Positions 8,229-15,724 of a stretch of DNA of 23,208 nt are shown one piece after another. The stretch lies in assembly GCA_964586855.1 (NCBI GenBank), contig CAZPHO010000013.1:1-23208 (forward strand), read 5' to 3'. Position numbers and translations under genes: made by a program. This DNA is from CAYLXN01 sp964586855 (lineage in GTDB: Bacteria > Patescibacteriota > Saccharimonadia > Saccharimonadales > Saccharimonadaceae). Within the stretch, counting starts at the first letter, position 1. Each line of letters opens with the position of its first letter. A model generated the notes under the pieces. It did not search any database, was not told the DNA's origin, and saw only the letters and a program-made list of their open reading frames with translations.

Positions 8229-8258
8229 AAAATAGGCGCCTAATTGAGCGCCTATTTT
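8229..8258. terminator. Bidirectional intrinsic terminator between convergent genes
   Basis: A perfect 11-bp stem AAAATAGGCGC/GCGCCTATTTT with an eight-base loop carries A residues on the left and T residues on the right. It can therefore end both the permease transcript and the opposing membrane protein transcript, which stop at 8204 and 8275. Confidence 0.9.
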
Positions 8259-8274
8259 AGCAAAAAGTTTTGTG

Positions 8275-8700
8275 CTATTGCGATTCTTGGCTATCATCAG
8301 GCTGTTTGGTCGGAGCAATCGCGCCCATCGGGTCGACTGCATCAGGATAAATACTGGCTGTTGAGCCTTCAGATTCGGCTATGATCTGTTCGGCCTGCGC
8401 TTCTGGGACGACAGCGTCGGGATAAATTTGCCCGCCAGGTGTAGTTTTGGCTGGCAGTGGCGCCAAAATCGGTTCAGGCTCGGCAATTTGCTTGACGTAG
8501 AAAGCTGCCATTAGTATCTGGGTGTAAACTTGGAAGGCTGTGATAAGAAACAGAAAGACTAGCCCTAGTCCAGCCATCAGCAGGAGGGATTGGCCTAAGT
8601 CGGCAGAGATTTCGGTCTGGACGCTGCTTAGTGATGAGGCGCTTGTCAAGAAGTTCTCAGCAAGAGACACAAAAAAACTGGCAAGGCTAATCATTGCCAA
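8275..8700 (-). CDS. Multi-pass membrane protein, C-terminal part (frameshifted)
   Basis: This frame continues the membrane protein that begins at 9409. It holds the end of one hydrophobic segment, another helix (LLLMAGLGLVFLFLITAFQVY) followed by MAAFYVKQI, and a Pro/Glu-rich tail with IYPDAV occurring twice (QIYPDAVVPE and SIYPDAVDPM). Read alone it would start at an ATG inside a transmembrane helix, so it is unlikely to be a separate gene. Removing one T from the T8 run at 8769-8776 restores a continuous product through KGKKIALVRLLTPAILIGLAIF and LLLTFLAMISLASFFV. The function is unknown; the disordered tail probably faces the cytosol. Confidence 0.7.
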   Translation of the reverse strand: MAMISLASFFVSLAENFLTSASSLSSVQTEISADLGQSLLLMAGLGLVFLFLITAFQVYTQILMAAFYVKQIAEPEPILAPLPAKTTPGGQIYPDAVVPEAQAEQIIAESEGSTASIYPDAVDPMGAIAPTKQPDDSQESQ

Positions 8701-9409
8701 AAATGTTAATAGCAGAAAAATGGCCAGTCCGATTAAGATTGCAGGTGTTAGTAAGCGGACTAGGGCGATTTTTTTTGCCTTTTATACGGCGCATGCTTTC
8801 CCGAATATAGCCAATCATGCCAAAGTCGTTCGGATGGTCTTTAATTAAGTAAAAAGTTTGAGAAACTGCTAGAAGTAATATAATTGACGGCACAGATATG
8901 ATCGCAAATGAAGTTAGAATAGTCGACCAGCCTAGAGACAATGGACTGTAGCCTATTGTCTGTGACGATGGGAATAAGCTCACCGACCCAGCCATGGTCG
9001 CAACCAAAATCAGCACAATGGCTATCAGGACAGCAAAAACTGACAAGATAGCTGAGCTGGCGATAATCTTGAGCCAGCTTGGCAGGGCATTGGTCAAGGC
9101 ATGGTTGAGATTGAATTTTTGGCCGCGTAACAAATCGACCATCGCCCAAGAAACACCAATATTAACAACTAGCATTACCAGTCCAACAGCTGAACTTAAA
9201 ATCCCTACGATTGGTGAAGTATTATCGCTTAGCCAGTTTGTGGTTACCGAGATTACAAGTTCGATTATGACTATGACTATCATCAGCCCAAATAGCTTCC
9301 AGAAGTTTTTATTGCGCTTGAGAGTCGCATGTGCCAACGCTCGAATTTCTTTATTGGTTGTGCCGAAGTCGTCAGGATTGACTGTCGGTGAAACGGATTG
9401 ATTGTCCAT
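8687..9409 (-). CDS. Multi-pass membrane protein, N-terminal part (frameshifted), DUF975-like
   Basis: The product starts at ATG 9409 with a polar N-terminus and the phrase LAHATLKRNKNFWKLFGLMIVIVIIELVI. Three further hydrophobic segments follow (ILSSAVGLVMLVVNIGVSWAM; ILSVFAVLIAIVLILVATMAG; AIISVPSIILLLAVSQTFYLI), with the polar motif LLRGQKFNLNHAL between helices 2 and 3. The pattern of an Ala/Lys-rich amphipathic start plus a glycine-poor six-helix bundle recalls DUF975-type integral membrane proteins, but I cannot confirm the family. After ESMRRIKGKK the frame turns into low-hydrophobicity sequence (NRPSPLTNTCNLNR) at the T8 run 8769-8776, marking the frameshift. It is divergent from the gene at 9576. 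Confidence 0.7.
   Translation of the reverse strand: MDNQSVSPTVNPDDFGTTNKEIRALAHATLKRNKNFWKLFGLMIVIVIIELVISVTTNWLSDNTSPIVGILSSAVGLVMLVVNIGVSWAMVDLLRGQKFNLNHALTNALPSWLKIIASSAILSVFAVLIAIVLILVATMAGSVSLFPSSQTIGYSPLSLGWSTILTSFAIISVPSIILLLAVSQTFYLIKDHPNDFGMIGYIRESMRRIKGKKNRPSPLTNTCNLNRTGHFSAINIFGND
8769..8776. repeat. T8 homopolymer at the frameshift of the minus-strand membrane protein
   Basis: Eight Ts on the plus strand (A8 in the gene) lie exactly where the hydrophobic reading frame switches. Seven would give an uninterrupted gene from 9409 to 8275. Confidence 0.85.
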
Positions 9410-9511
9410 TGTTTTCTTTCATAATTGTAATGCTTATAGTGGTTTGATATTAGCACGAACGAGGTTAAATGTAAATTTGTCAACCCCAAGCATTTATCAG
9501 GTAGTCTAGCC

Positions 9512-9540
9512 TTGGCAACACCAGGCCTTTGCTTTATAAT
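9512..9540 (+). promoter_or_regulatory. Near-consensus promoter for the DUF5671-like gene and serS
   Basis: TTGGCA (9512-9517, five of six matches), a 17-base spacer and a perfect TATAAT (9535-9540) form the closest match to a sigma-70-type promoter in the window. A strong GGAGGT ribosome-binding site (9564-9569) follows, six bases before the ATG at 9576. Confidence 0.85.
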
Positions 9541-9575
9541 AGAGATGATAATTAAATCTAAACGGAGGTCTTCCT

Positions 9576-10664
9576 ATGGACGAATTACAAAAATTTATTG
9601 CTGATGCTCGTCGGAAAAAAATAGACGACAAGTTGATCTATGAGCTGATGCTTGAAGAAGGCTGGTCCAAATCGGAGATCAAGCGAGCTTTTTTGGGAAA
9701 AGACACTTCGGTGCCAGCTAAGCCAAAATCATCGGACGCTAGAGATTACCCAGTAGAGTCTTCGACAGACAGCAGAAACGATACTGTAATTTCAATCTTG
9801 CAGCATGTTTTTTTGTGGGTGTTTGGGATTGTGTTTATTGTCTTCATTTTTCAGGTTATCCAGGCACCGCTGACCCAGTCAGCTGATAGTCCCAGCAGCG
9901 CCAGCAAAACGGTCATTAGTTTTAGTCTAGCTCTGGCTGTGGCTGCTGTTGTTTATGGGGGATTTTACGTGCGTTATCTGCAGAACCTCAAGACTCAAGC
10001 CAGGTCTCACACCAATCGATTGTGGTCAATTGCTACAATCGTAGCCACTGGTGTTACTTTTGTAATTAGCTCGATTGGCTTGATTAATGTTTTAATTTGG
10101 CAGGGAGGTGTTTTTCATGGCGTAGCCTATCTGTTGGTGACTGTTTTGGCAGTGACGGCGGCCCTGAACTATGGTTTAATTACTTTTAACTGGCCACGAT
10201 TCATCAATTATCAACTGTTTGCTACAAAAATCTATCCAATTGTCCTGGTAATTTTGGCAGTGATAGCAGTCGTGGCTTCAAATTACGCTGAGTCGACGAT
10301 CGAGCGAGATTTGAATACGCAGCGTAATCTAGTTGAGGCTTCAAAGCAAGTTCAGGTAGCAATAATTACTAACGACAAATTGCCATCATCGATTAGCCAA
10401 GCGGGTGTGATTTATAATAAAATAAACTCCCATCGGTATCAATTGTGTGCTGACTTTACCGAGCGTAGTCGTTATTTAAATCAGTCTAGTTTTTACAGCC
10501 AACAGCCATCGCCTTCCCCAGACAATAGCGAAATTTATTCTGAAAATGGCCAAATTTCAGCTTATGGGGTGCAGACTGATGGTAGGGCTGGGCGGCATTG
10601 TTTTCGGGTCAACGTCACGTCGCTGAGTGAAGATGGGCAAATGCTTAAAGATAAGAAAATTTAA
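9576..10664 (+). CDS. Multi-pass membrane protein, DUF5671-like, with N-terminal helical domain
   Basis: The 362-residue protein begins with a soluble helical segment, MDELQKFIADARRKKID, then LEEGWSKSEIKRAFL. This resembles the short helical repeat that precedes membrane helices in many CPR proteins annotated as DUF5671. About five hydrophobic helices follow at roughly 75-97, 110-128, 146-168, 178-198 and 215-238. A C-terminal extracytoplasmic or soluble region of about 120 residues carries two Cys (QLCADF, HCFRV) that could pair. It lies 20 bases upstream of serS and shares its promoter, so the two are probably co-transcribed, although serS has its own GGGAAGG ribosome-binding site. I do not know a function. 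The reading frame is intact, unlike several neighbouring membrane genes. Confidence 0.7.
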   Translation: MDELQKFIADARRKKIDDKLIYELMLEEGWSKSEIKRAFLGKDTSVPAKPKSSDARDYPVESSTDSRNDTVISILQHVFLWVFGIVFIVFIFQVIQAPLTQSADSPSSASKTVISFSLALAVAAVVYGGFYVRYLQNLKTQARSHTNRLWSIATIVATGVTFVISSIGLINVLIWQGGVFHGVAYLLVTVLAVTAALNYGLITFNWPRFINYQLFATKIYPIVLVILAVIAVVASNYAESTIERDLNTQRNLVEASKQVQVAIITNDKLPSSISQAGVIYNKINSHRYQLCADFTERSRYLNQSSFYSQQPSPSPDNSEIYSENGQISAYGVQTDGRAGRHCFRVNVTSLSEDGQMLKDKKI

Positions 10665-10684
10665 AGAAGACAGGGAAGGTATTT

Positions 10685-11986
10685 ATGTTAAACTTAAAAT
10701 TTATTCGAAATAATGCTCAAGCGGTGCAGGAAAATGCCCGCAATAAAGGCATTGAAGTTGATGTGGCGGCTTTTTTAGAGCTGGATGATCAGCGGCGTAA
10801 CTTGCAACAGCAGCTAGATGATTTGCGGGCTAAGCGCAATGATAATTCAGCTGAAATTAAAAAATTAGGCAAGCCAACGCCAGAATTAATTGAAGCTGGC
10901 AAGCAGATTAAAGACGATTTAGCTAAAATCGAGGCTGAGTTCAATCAACTAGACGAGCAGCACTTGACGATTCACAAACAAATCCCCAACATGGCAAGTG
11001 ATGATGTGCCAGTAGGTTTGAGCGAGGACGAAAACCAAGTCGCCAAGACGGTTGGCGAGCCGACGGCTTTTGATTTCAAGCCGCTCAATCATTATGAGAT
11101 TGCTGACAAGCGGGATTGGATTGACAAGGAGCGGGCGGCTAAAGTCACTGGCGCTCGGTTTGCTTACATCAAGGGTGATCTGGTTAAGCTACAGATGGTA
11201 ATTGTCAATTTTGTGATTGATCGTTTGACTGATGAGGCGGTGATCAAGAAGTTGGTTGATGAAAATAATCTCAAAGTTAGCACCAAGCCGTTTGTACCGG
11301 TTTTGCCACCGCTGATGATTCGAACTGAGCCATACGATCAGATGGATCGTTTGCAGCCGAGTGAAGATCGCTACAAAATCGAAGGCGAAGATCTGTGGTT
11401 ACAGGGGAGCGCAGAGCATGTTCTTGGCAGCATGCACGCCAATGAGACGTTTGAAGAAGCTGATCTGCCGATTCGCTACTTGGGCTATGCCACTAGTTTT
11501 CGGCGTGAGGCTGGGACATATGGCAAAGACATGGAGGGGATTTTGCGGATGCACCAATTTGACAAGTTAGAATTAGAGAGTTTTTCAACTAAAGAAACCA
11601 GTTTTGATGAGCATTTGTTGTTTGTAGCAATTCAGGAGTACTTGTTGAGTGAACTTGACATTCCGTATCGAGTGATTCAGAAATGCACTATTGATATTGG
11701 CAAGCCAAACGCTCGCGGTATTGATATTGAGGCTTGGCTACCAGGCCAGAACAGGTATCGTGAGACGCATACTGCTGACTATATGACTGACTATCAGGCT
11801 CGTCGCTTGCAGACTCGAGTTCGTCGCATCAATGGTGATCTGGAATTAATCCACACCAATGACGCTACAGCGTTTGCAGTTGGTCGGCTGTTGATTGCGA
11901 TTATCGAGAACAACCAGACCGAAGATTATAAGGTCAAAATTCCAGCTAAATTACAGCCGTTCATGGGTGGAAAAGAGGAGATTTAG
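10685..11986 (+). CDS. serS: Seryl-tRNA synthetase, CPR-type variant
   Basis: This 433-residue class II aminoacyl-tRNA synthetase charges tRNA-Ser with serine. The N-terminal arm (MLNLKFIRNNAQAVQENARNK, then a heptad-rich hairpin to about residue 100) is the tRNA-binding coiled coil. Motif 2 (FRREAGTYGKDMEGILRMHQF, about 271-291) is well conserved. The substrate loop normally written TxE is GSAEHVL here. The usual REISSCSN block is RETHTADYMTDYQARR, and motif 3 reads HTNDATAFAVGRLLIAIIEN instead of the common TLNGSxLAVGR. These replacements look like the variant form I associate with CPR genomes, not random damage, because the surrounding fold residues are intact. The length is normal. It is translated from a GGGAAGG site after the upstream membrane gene. 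Confidence 0.95.
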   Translation: MLNLKFIRNNAQAVQENARNKGIEVDVAAFLELDDQRRNLQQQLDDLRAKRNDNSAEIKKLGKPTPELIEAGKQIKDDLAKIEAEFNQLDEQHLTIHKQIPNMASDDVPVGLSEDENQVAKTVGEPTAFDFKPLNHYEIADKRDWIDKERAAKVTGARFAYIKGDLVKLQMVIVNFVIDRLTDEAVIKKLVDENNLKVSTKPFVPVLPPLMIRTEPYDQMDRLQPSEDRYKIEGEDLWLQGSAEHVLGSMHANETFEEADLPIRYLGYATSFRREAGTYGKDMEGILRMHQFDKLELESFSTKETSFDEHLLFVAIQEYLLSELDIPYRVIQKCTIDIGKPNARGIDIEAWLPGQNRYRETHTADYMTDYQARRLQTRVRRINGDLELIHTNDATAFAVGRLLIAIIENNQTEDYKVKIPAKLQPFMGGKEEI

Positions 11987-12001
11987 GCTAAACTAGCAGT
12001 G

Positions 12002-12010
12002 TGATATAAT
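12002..12010 (+). promoter_or_regulatory. Extended -10 promoter of the hibernation factor gene
   Basis: TGATATAAT (TGn plus TATAAT at 12005-12010) lies 30 bases before the hpf ATG. No good -35 is present (TTTAGG at 11982), which is typical when an extended -10 is used. An AAAGGAG ribosome-binding site (12031-12037) follows. Confidence 0.7.
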
Positions 12011-12040
12011 TAAAAATACCAAATTAAAACAAAGGAGCGT

Positions 12041-12415
12041 ATGCCAAAAATTGATTTAACTGCTTTAAAGTATGAAATGAATGATAGCACCAAGCGCTAT
12101 GCACAGAAAAAGCTAACTAATTTGATTAAATACTTGCCCCGTCACTCGCGCAAAAGTGCGACTATCCGAGCCAACCTAGAGGAGTTATCAAAAAACCGTG
12201 ATGACAAGTTTCAGGTCGAGATATTTGTGGCGGTGCCAGATAAAGTTTTGACCGTCACCGGCAACGCCACCAACATGACGGCGGCGATTGACATCGCTGA
12301 GTCAAAAATGGCCTCGCAAATTCGTAGATATAAAACTGAAGTCGTGCCGCACGTCAGCAAGCGCAATCGAGTTCGCGAGCTCAAAGAGCGATTTTTGGCC
12401 AGTCGGGCTGAATAA
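12041..12415 (+). CDS. hpf: Ribosome hibernation-promoting factor, short HPF/RaiA family
   Basis: The 124-residue protein has the S30AE/RaiA beta-alpha-beta-beta-beta-alpha outline. A basic helix (LKYEMNDSTKRYAQKKLTNLIKYLPRHSRKSAT) leads into strands RANLEEL, KFQVEIFVAVP and KVLTVTGNATNMTAAIDIAESKMASQIRRYK. Members bind the 30S decoding groove and shut down translation in stationary cells. It is the short form, lacking the long C-terminal dimerisation domain. It stands alone with its own promoter and a strong terminator, consistent with growth-phase-specific expression, though that control is inferred. The C-terminal tail (VSKRNRVRELKERFLASR) is strongly basic. Confidence 0.88.
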   Translation: MPKIDLTALKYEMNDSTKRYAQKKLTNLIKYLPRHSRKSATIRANLEELSKNRDDKFQVEIFVAVPDKVLTVTGNATNMTAAIDIAESKMASQIRRYKTEVVPHVSKRNRVRELKERFLASRAE

Positions 12416-12435
12416 AAATAAAATCCAGAAAAGTT

Positions 12436-12463
12436 AAACGCCTGCTCACTGAGCAGGCGTTTT
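12436..12463. terminator. Intrinsic terminator after hpf, probably bidirectional
   Basis: A perfect GC-rich stem AACGCCTGCTC/GAGCAGGCGTT (12437-12447 with 12451-12461) with an ACT loop is followed by T residues on the plus strand. On the minus strand it is followed by TTTAACTTTT, so it can also end the opposing small gene, whose stop is at 12486. Confidence 0.92.
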
Positions 12464-12485
12464 GGGGTTTTTTAGGAGAAAAGTT

Positions 12486-12499
12486 TCATTTCTGATAGT
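12486..12499 (-). repeat. 14-bp direct repeat, copy at the stop codon
   Basis: TCATTTCTGATAGT on the plus strand. On the minus strand it encodes the last residues of the small hypothetical protein (YQK) and its TGA stop. The identical sequence occurs at 12890-12903. Confidence 0.9.
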
Positions 12500-12893
12500 T
12501 GTTCATGAGGGCCGCAAACTCAGCGTAGCTACCCTCAAAGAGAGTATTTTTATTGGCTGTTCTAAAGCTGAAGGGTTCGATCCAACCATCTTCCTCGATC
12601 AGAACGGTTCGCCCGTTGCAAATCCACTCTGTAGTTCGGCCATCTTCCGAGGCCTTTTTTTGGTATCGCGGCAGATCGGCCCAGTCAATAGAAGCGCTAA
12701 ACTCATCGCCAATCTCTTCTTGGACTGATGATAGCAGCTCTCCTATGGTTACTCGATCAAACTTATCAAGCTTGAAGGCCATAAAGCACTTTCTTGAGCG
12801 ACAGACCTCCAGCAAGACCTTTTGTTGTGATGATGTTCGGTTGTTTTTCTGTCGTCCTCTGGTTGTTGAAACTTTTTGTTGACTAACTGTCAT
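12486..12893 (-). CDS. Hypothetical small soluble protein, orphan
   Basis: The 135-residue product starts at ATG 12893 after an AGGAGG site ten bases upstream and an extended -10 promoter. I do not recognise it. The N-terminus (about 1-30) is rich in Ser, Gln, Arg and Lys and contains SQQKV twice, so it is probably disordered. From about residue 38 it looks folded: MAFKLDKFDRVTIGELLSS, then VQEEIGDEFSASIDWADL and a Trp-containing strand pattern (TEWICNGRTVLIEEDGWIEP). There is no signal peptide or membrane helix. It converges on hpf, with a shared terminator between them, and diverges from secA. Unusually, a perfect 14-bp repeat covers both its start and stop codons. A later start at Met38 lacks a well-placed ribosome-binding site. 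Confidence 0.65.
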   Translation of the reverse strand: MTVSQQKVSTTRGRQKNNRTSSQQKVLLEVCRSRKCFMAFKLDKFDRVTIGELLSSVQEEIGDEFSASIDWADLPRYQKKASEDGRTTEWICNGRTVLIEEDGWIEPFSFRTANKNTLFEGSYAEFAALMNNYQK

Positions 12894-12903
12894 TTCTGAT
12901 AGT
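12890..12903 (-). repeat. 14-bp direct repeat, copy at the start codon
   Basis: Identical to 12486-12499 and in the same orientation. On the minus strand it reads ACTATCAGAAATGA, so it contains the ATG start overlapped by a TGA in another frame. The spacing between copies is 404 bases, the length of the whole gene. Confidence 0.9.
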
Positions 12904-12947
12904 CCTCCTAAAAAAATATTCTTCCCTTAAAGAGCGAAAGTTTTACG

Positions 12948-12976
12948 ATTGTATCATATTAGCTTTAAAAAGTAAA
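12948..12976 (-). promoter_or_regulatory. Promoter of the small minus-strand gene (extended -10)
   Basis: Read on the minus strand: TTTACT, a 17-base spacer, then TGATACAAT (TGn plus TACAAT). It lies in the 198-base divergent gap shared with secA, about 55 bases before the ATG. Confidence 0.65.
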
Positions 12977-13021
12977 TAGTTAATGTTTAGCTAGTGGTTT
13001 TGGTAATTATCACTCAAAGCC

Positions 13022-13050
13022 TTAAAATTTAGCGACTTTTCTAGTATAAT
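13022..13050 (+). promoter_or_regulatory. Promoter of the secA operon
   Basis: TTAAAA (13022-13027) and a perfect TATAAT (13045-13050) have a 17-base spacer. The AT-rich leader of about 40 bases ends in AGAGGA very close to the ATG at 13092. Confidence 0.65.
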
Positions 13051-13091
13051 AGACGCTAGCTTACAAATTTAATTAACAGAGATAGAGGATT

Positions 13092-15716
13092 ATGGCACAG
13101 AATAAGATAATTGAAAAGATTTTTGGCGACCCACAGAAGCGAGCACTGAAGCGACTCGAAGTCAAAGTTAAACAGATCAACGAAAAAACCGACAAGTACA
13201 AGAACATGTCAGATGAGGAGCTGAAGGCTCAGACTAAGGTGCTCAAAAAGCGGCTGAGTAAAAAATCGGTGACGCTTGATGCTTTGCTGCCAGATGCGTT
13301 TGCGTTGGTGCGCGAAGCTAGTGGTCGGCAGTTAGGGATGCGTCATTTTGATGTCCAGTTGATGGGCGGAATTGTGCTGCACGAGGGTAAGGTGGCTGAG
13401 ATGAAAACTGGAGAGGGTAAGACACTGGTGGCAACCCTTCCAGTCTATCTGAATGCGCTGTCTGGCAAGGGCGTGCATCTGGTGACGGTCAACGACTATT
13501 TGGCTAAGCGTGACGCTGGCTGGATGGGCAAGGTGTATGATTACTTGGGAATCTCGGTTGGCGTGATTTTAAATGATGAATCGTTTATTTATGACGCTGG
13601 TTTTGTCAATGATAAATTTGATGATGAGCGAATGAAACCGCTCAAGCCGTGCAGTCGCAAAGAAGCTTACGACGCCGATGTTACTTATGGCACCAACAAC
13701 GAGTTTGGTTTTGACTACTTGCGGGACAACATGGTCAATGACGCCTATTTGCTGCGCCAGCGCGATTTAAATTTTGCAATTGTCGATGAAGTCGACTCAA
13801 TTTTGATTGATGAAGCGCGGACGCCGCTGATTATTTCGGCGCCAGCTGGAGACAATCCCGATAGTTATCGCCAATTTGCAAGCATTATTAGTCGTTTGAC
13901 ACCTGAAGATTATGAACTTGATGAGAAGCGGCGGTCAGTGGTTTTAACCGATAAGGGCACAACCAAAATCGAAACAGCACTTGGAGTGAAGAATATCTAT
14001 GACCAGGAACATACACGGCTGGTTTACCACCTCAACCAAGCTCTGCGGGCTGAGACGCTGTTTAAGCGTGATCGAGATTATGTCGTTACCAATGACGGCG
14101 AGGTGATGATTGTTGATGAGCACACCGGTCGGTTGATGCATGGTCGGCGCTATAGCGAGGGGCTGCACCAGGCGATTGAAGCCAAGGAAGCGGTCGAAGT
14201 CAAGGAAGAGAGCATGACTTTGGCGACGATTTCGTTTCAGAATTATTTTCGTTTGTATAAAAAACTCTCGGGCATGACCGGAACGGCGATGACCGAAAGT
14301 GAAGAATTTCAGCAAATTTACAATCTCGACGTGGTGGCGATTCCGTCGAACAAGCCGCTGGTGCGTCATGATAAAGATGATTTGATTTATAAGACAGTTG
14401 ACGCCAAATTAAAAGCGATTATCGAAGTAGTCAAAGGCCATCACAAAGTTGGCCGACCGGTCTTGGTTGGTTCGGGCTCGATTGCCAACAACGAACAATT
14501 AGCGCACTATCTTGATAAAGCGGGGCTGGAATACGAGCTGCTAAACGCTAAAAACAACGAGCGTGAGGCGGCGATTGTGGCCAAAGCTGGCCAAAAGGGC
14601 GCGATTACTCTAGCCACCAACATGGCTGGTCGTGGAACTGATATTGTGCTAGGTGAGGGCGTGCGTGAATTAGGCGGCTTGGTGGTGCTTGGCTCAGAGC
14701 GACACGAATCACGTCGAATCGACAATCAGCTGCGTGGTCGTGGCGGTCGTCAGGGCGACCCAGGCGAAACTCAGTTCTTCGTTTCAACTGAAGATGATTT
14801 GATGCGAATTTTCCAAGGCGAACGGATCGGGGCACTGATGAATCGCTTGGGCGTGGCCGACGATGTGCCGATCCAAAACAAGGCGGTCAGCAAAACACTT
14901 GAGGCCGCTCAAGAGCGAGTCGAAGGTTTTCATTACGACACCCGCAAAAGCGTGGTTCAATACGACAACGTTATCAATCGTCATCGACGAGTGGTTTATA
15001 CGATGCGCCGCAAAATTCTTGATGGCGATGATATCAAGTCGGAAATTAGTCGTTTATTGACTGACAAAGTTAACGAATTAACCGAACTGCCGCCAAAAAC
15101 CAACCCTGATTTTAAACAGAGTTTTCTCGACTTTTTCCCTGGCATGACCGATAAGGATGTGGCGAAATTAATTAACTCCAAGACTCAAAAAGATCGGCTG
15201 GCGCTGGCTAAGCAAATGGCTGAGGAGATTTATCAAGCCAAAGAAGGCGAACTGGGCGAGCAGTCGCTGCGCAAAGTTGAGCGCGAAGTTTACATGCAGG
15301 TACTTGATATGCTGTGGATGCAGCATCTTGAGGATATGCAGAATTTGCGCGAAGGGATTCACTGGCGAAGTGTTGGTCAGCGCGATCCGCTGGTCGAATA
15401 TCGATCCGAATCACAAAAATTATTTACGGCTTTGCAGCAGACTTTGCGTGACGAAGTTTTGACAACTATTTTGTCAATTAGTAAGCACGAATTGAGCTCG
15501 GCCTTGACTGATGATAATTACGAAACAGCCTTGACTGAAGCAGCTGAAGGTGCAGTTGAAAAAGGCGTGCATGAAATCTCAGCTGGAGTTGATAATCTGG
15601 ATGATGAGTTTAGGGCTGGCGGCGCAGCTAAAGCTGGCTCCAAAAAGCAGGCTAAAAAATCGACCCGCAAGAAAAAGAAAACTCAGCGTCAAAACCGTAA
15701 AAAGGCACGGCGCTAG
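13092..15716 (+). CDS. secA: Preprotein translocase ATPase SecA
   Basis: The 874-residue motor drives secreted proteins through SecYEG. Walker A is MKTGEGKT (104-111), and the DEAD-type motif is VDEVDSILIDEARTPLIIS (about 230-248). The preprotein-crosslinking region follows, then the second nucleotide-binding domain with TNMAGRGTDIVLGEG and motif VI (DNQLRGRGGRQGDPG, about 543-557), and the scaffold/HWD region (LWMQHLEDMQNLREGIHWRS). Motif VI has Gly where Ser is usual (RGRSGRQ). The C-terminus has no CxCxSGx-HC metal site. It ends instead in an Ala/Gly segment and a tail of about 24 residues made almost entirely of Lys, Arg, Gln, Ser and Thr, which may contact lipid or ribosome. It is first in a packed cluster with the M16 peptidase, murD and prfB. 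Confidence 0.97.
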   Translation: MAQNKIIEKIFGDPQKRALKRLEVKVKQINEKTDKYKNMSDEELKAQTKVLKKRLSKKSVTLDALLPDAFALVREASGRQLGMRHFDVQLMGGIVLHEGKVAEMKTGEGKTLVATLPVYLNALSGKGVHLVTVNDYLAKRDAGWMGKVYDYLGISVGVILNDESFIYDAGFVNDKFDDERMKPLKPCSRKEAYDADVTYGTNNEFGFDYLRDNMVNDAYLLRQRDLNFAIVDEVDSILIDEARTPLIISAPAGDNPDSYRQFASIISRLTPEDYELDEKRRSVVLTDKGTTKIETALGVKNIYDQEHTRLVYHLNQALRAETLFKRDRDYVVTNDGEVMIVDEHTGRLMHGRRYSEGLHQAIEAKEAVEVKEESMTLATISFQNYFRLYKKLSGMTGTAMTESEEFQQIYNLDVVAIPSNKPLVRHDKDDLIYKTVDAKLKAIIEVVKGHHKVGRPVLVGSGSIANNEQLAHYLDKAGLEYELLNAKNNEREAAIVAKAGQKGAITLATNMAGRGTDIVLGEGVRELGGLVVLGSERHESRRIDNQLRGRGGRQGDPGETQFFVSTEDDLMRIFQGERIGALMNRLGVADDVPIQNKAVSKTLEAAQERVEGFHYDTRKSVVQYDNVINRHRRVVYTMRRKILDGDDIKSEISRLLTDKVNELTELPPKTNPDFKQSFLDFFPGMTDKDVAKLINSKTQKDRLALAKQMAEEIYQAKEGELGEQSLRKVEREVYMQVLDMLWMQHLEDMQNLREGIHWRSVGQRDPLVEYRSESQKLFTALQQTLRDEVLTTILSISKHELSSALTDDNYETALTEAAEGAVEKGVHEISAGVDNLDDEFRAGGAAKAGSKKQAKKSTRKKKKTQRQNRKKARR

Positions 15717-15724
15717 GGCGGATT

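Noticed and set aside
9448..9483. Minus-strand TTGACA (9478-9483) as a promoter for the membrane protein at 9409
   Set aside because: The only TAATAT-like -10 is about 24 bases away, too far, and nothing suitable lies at 16-18 bases.
12462..12882. Plus-strand open frames opposite the small hypothetical gene
   Set aside because: The first starts at the hpf terminator and has no ribosome-binding site; the minus-strand frame has a promoter, AGGAGG and a convergent terminator.
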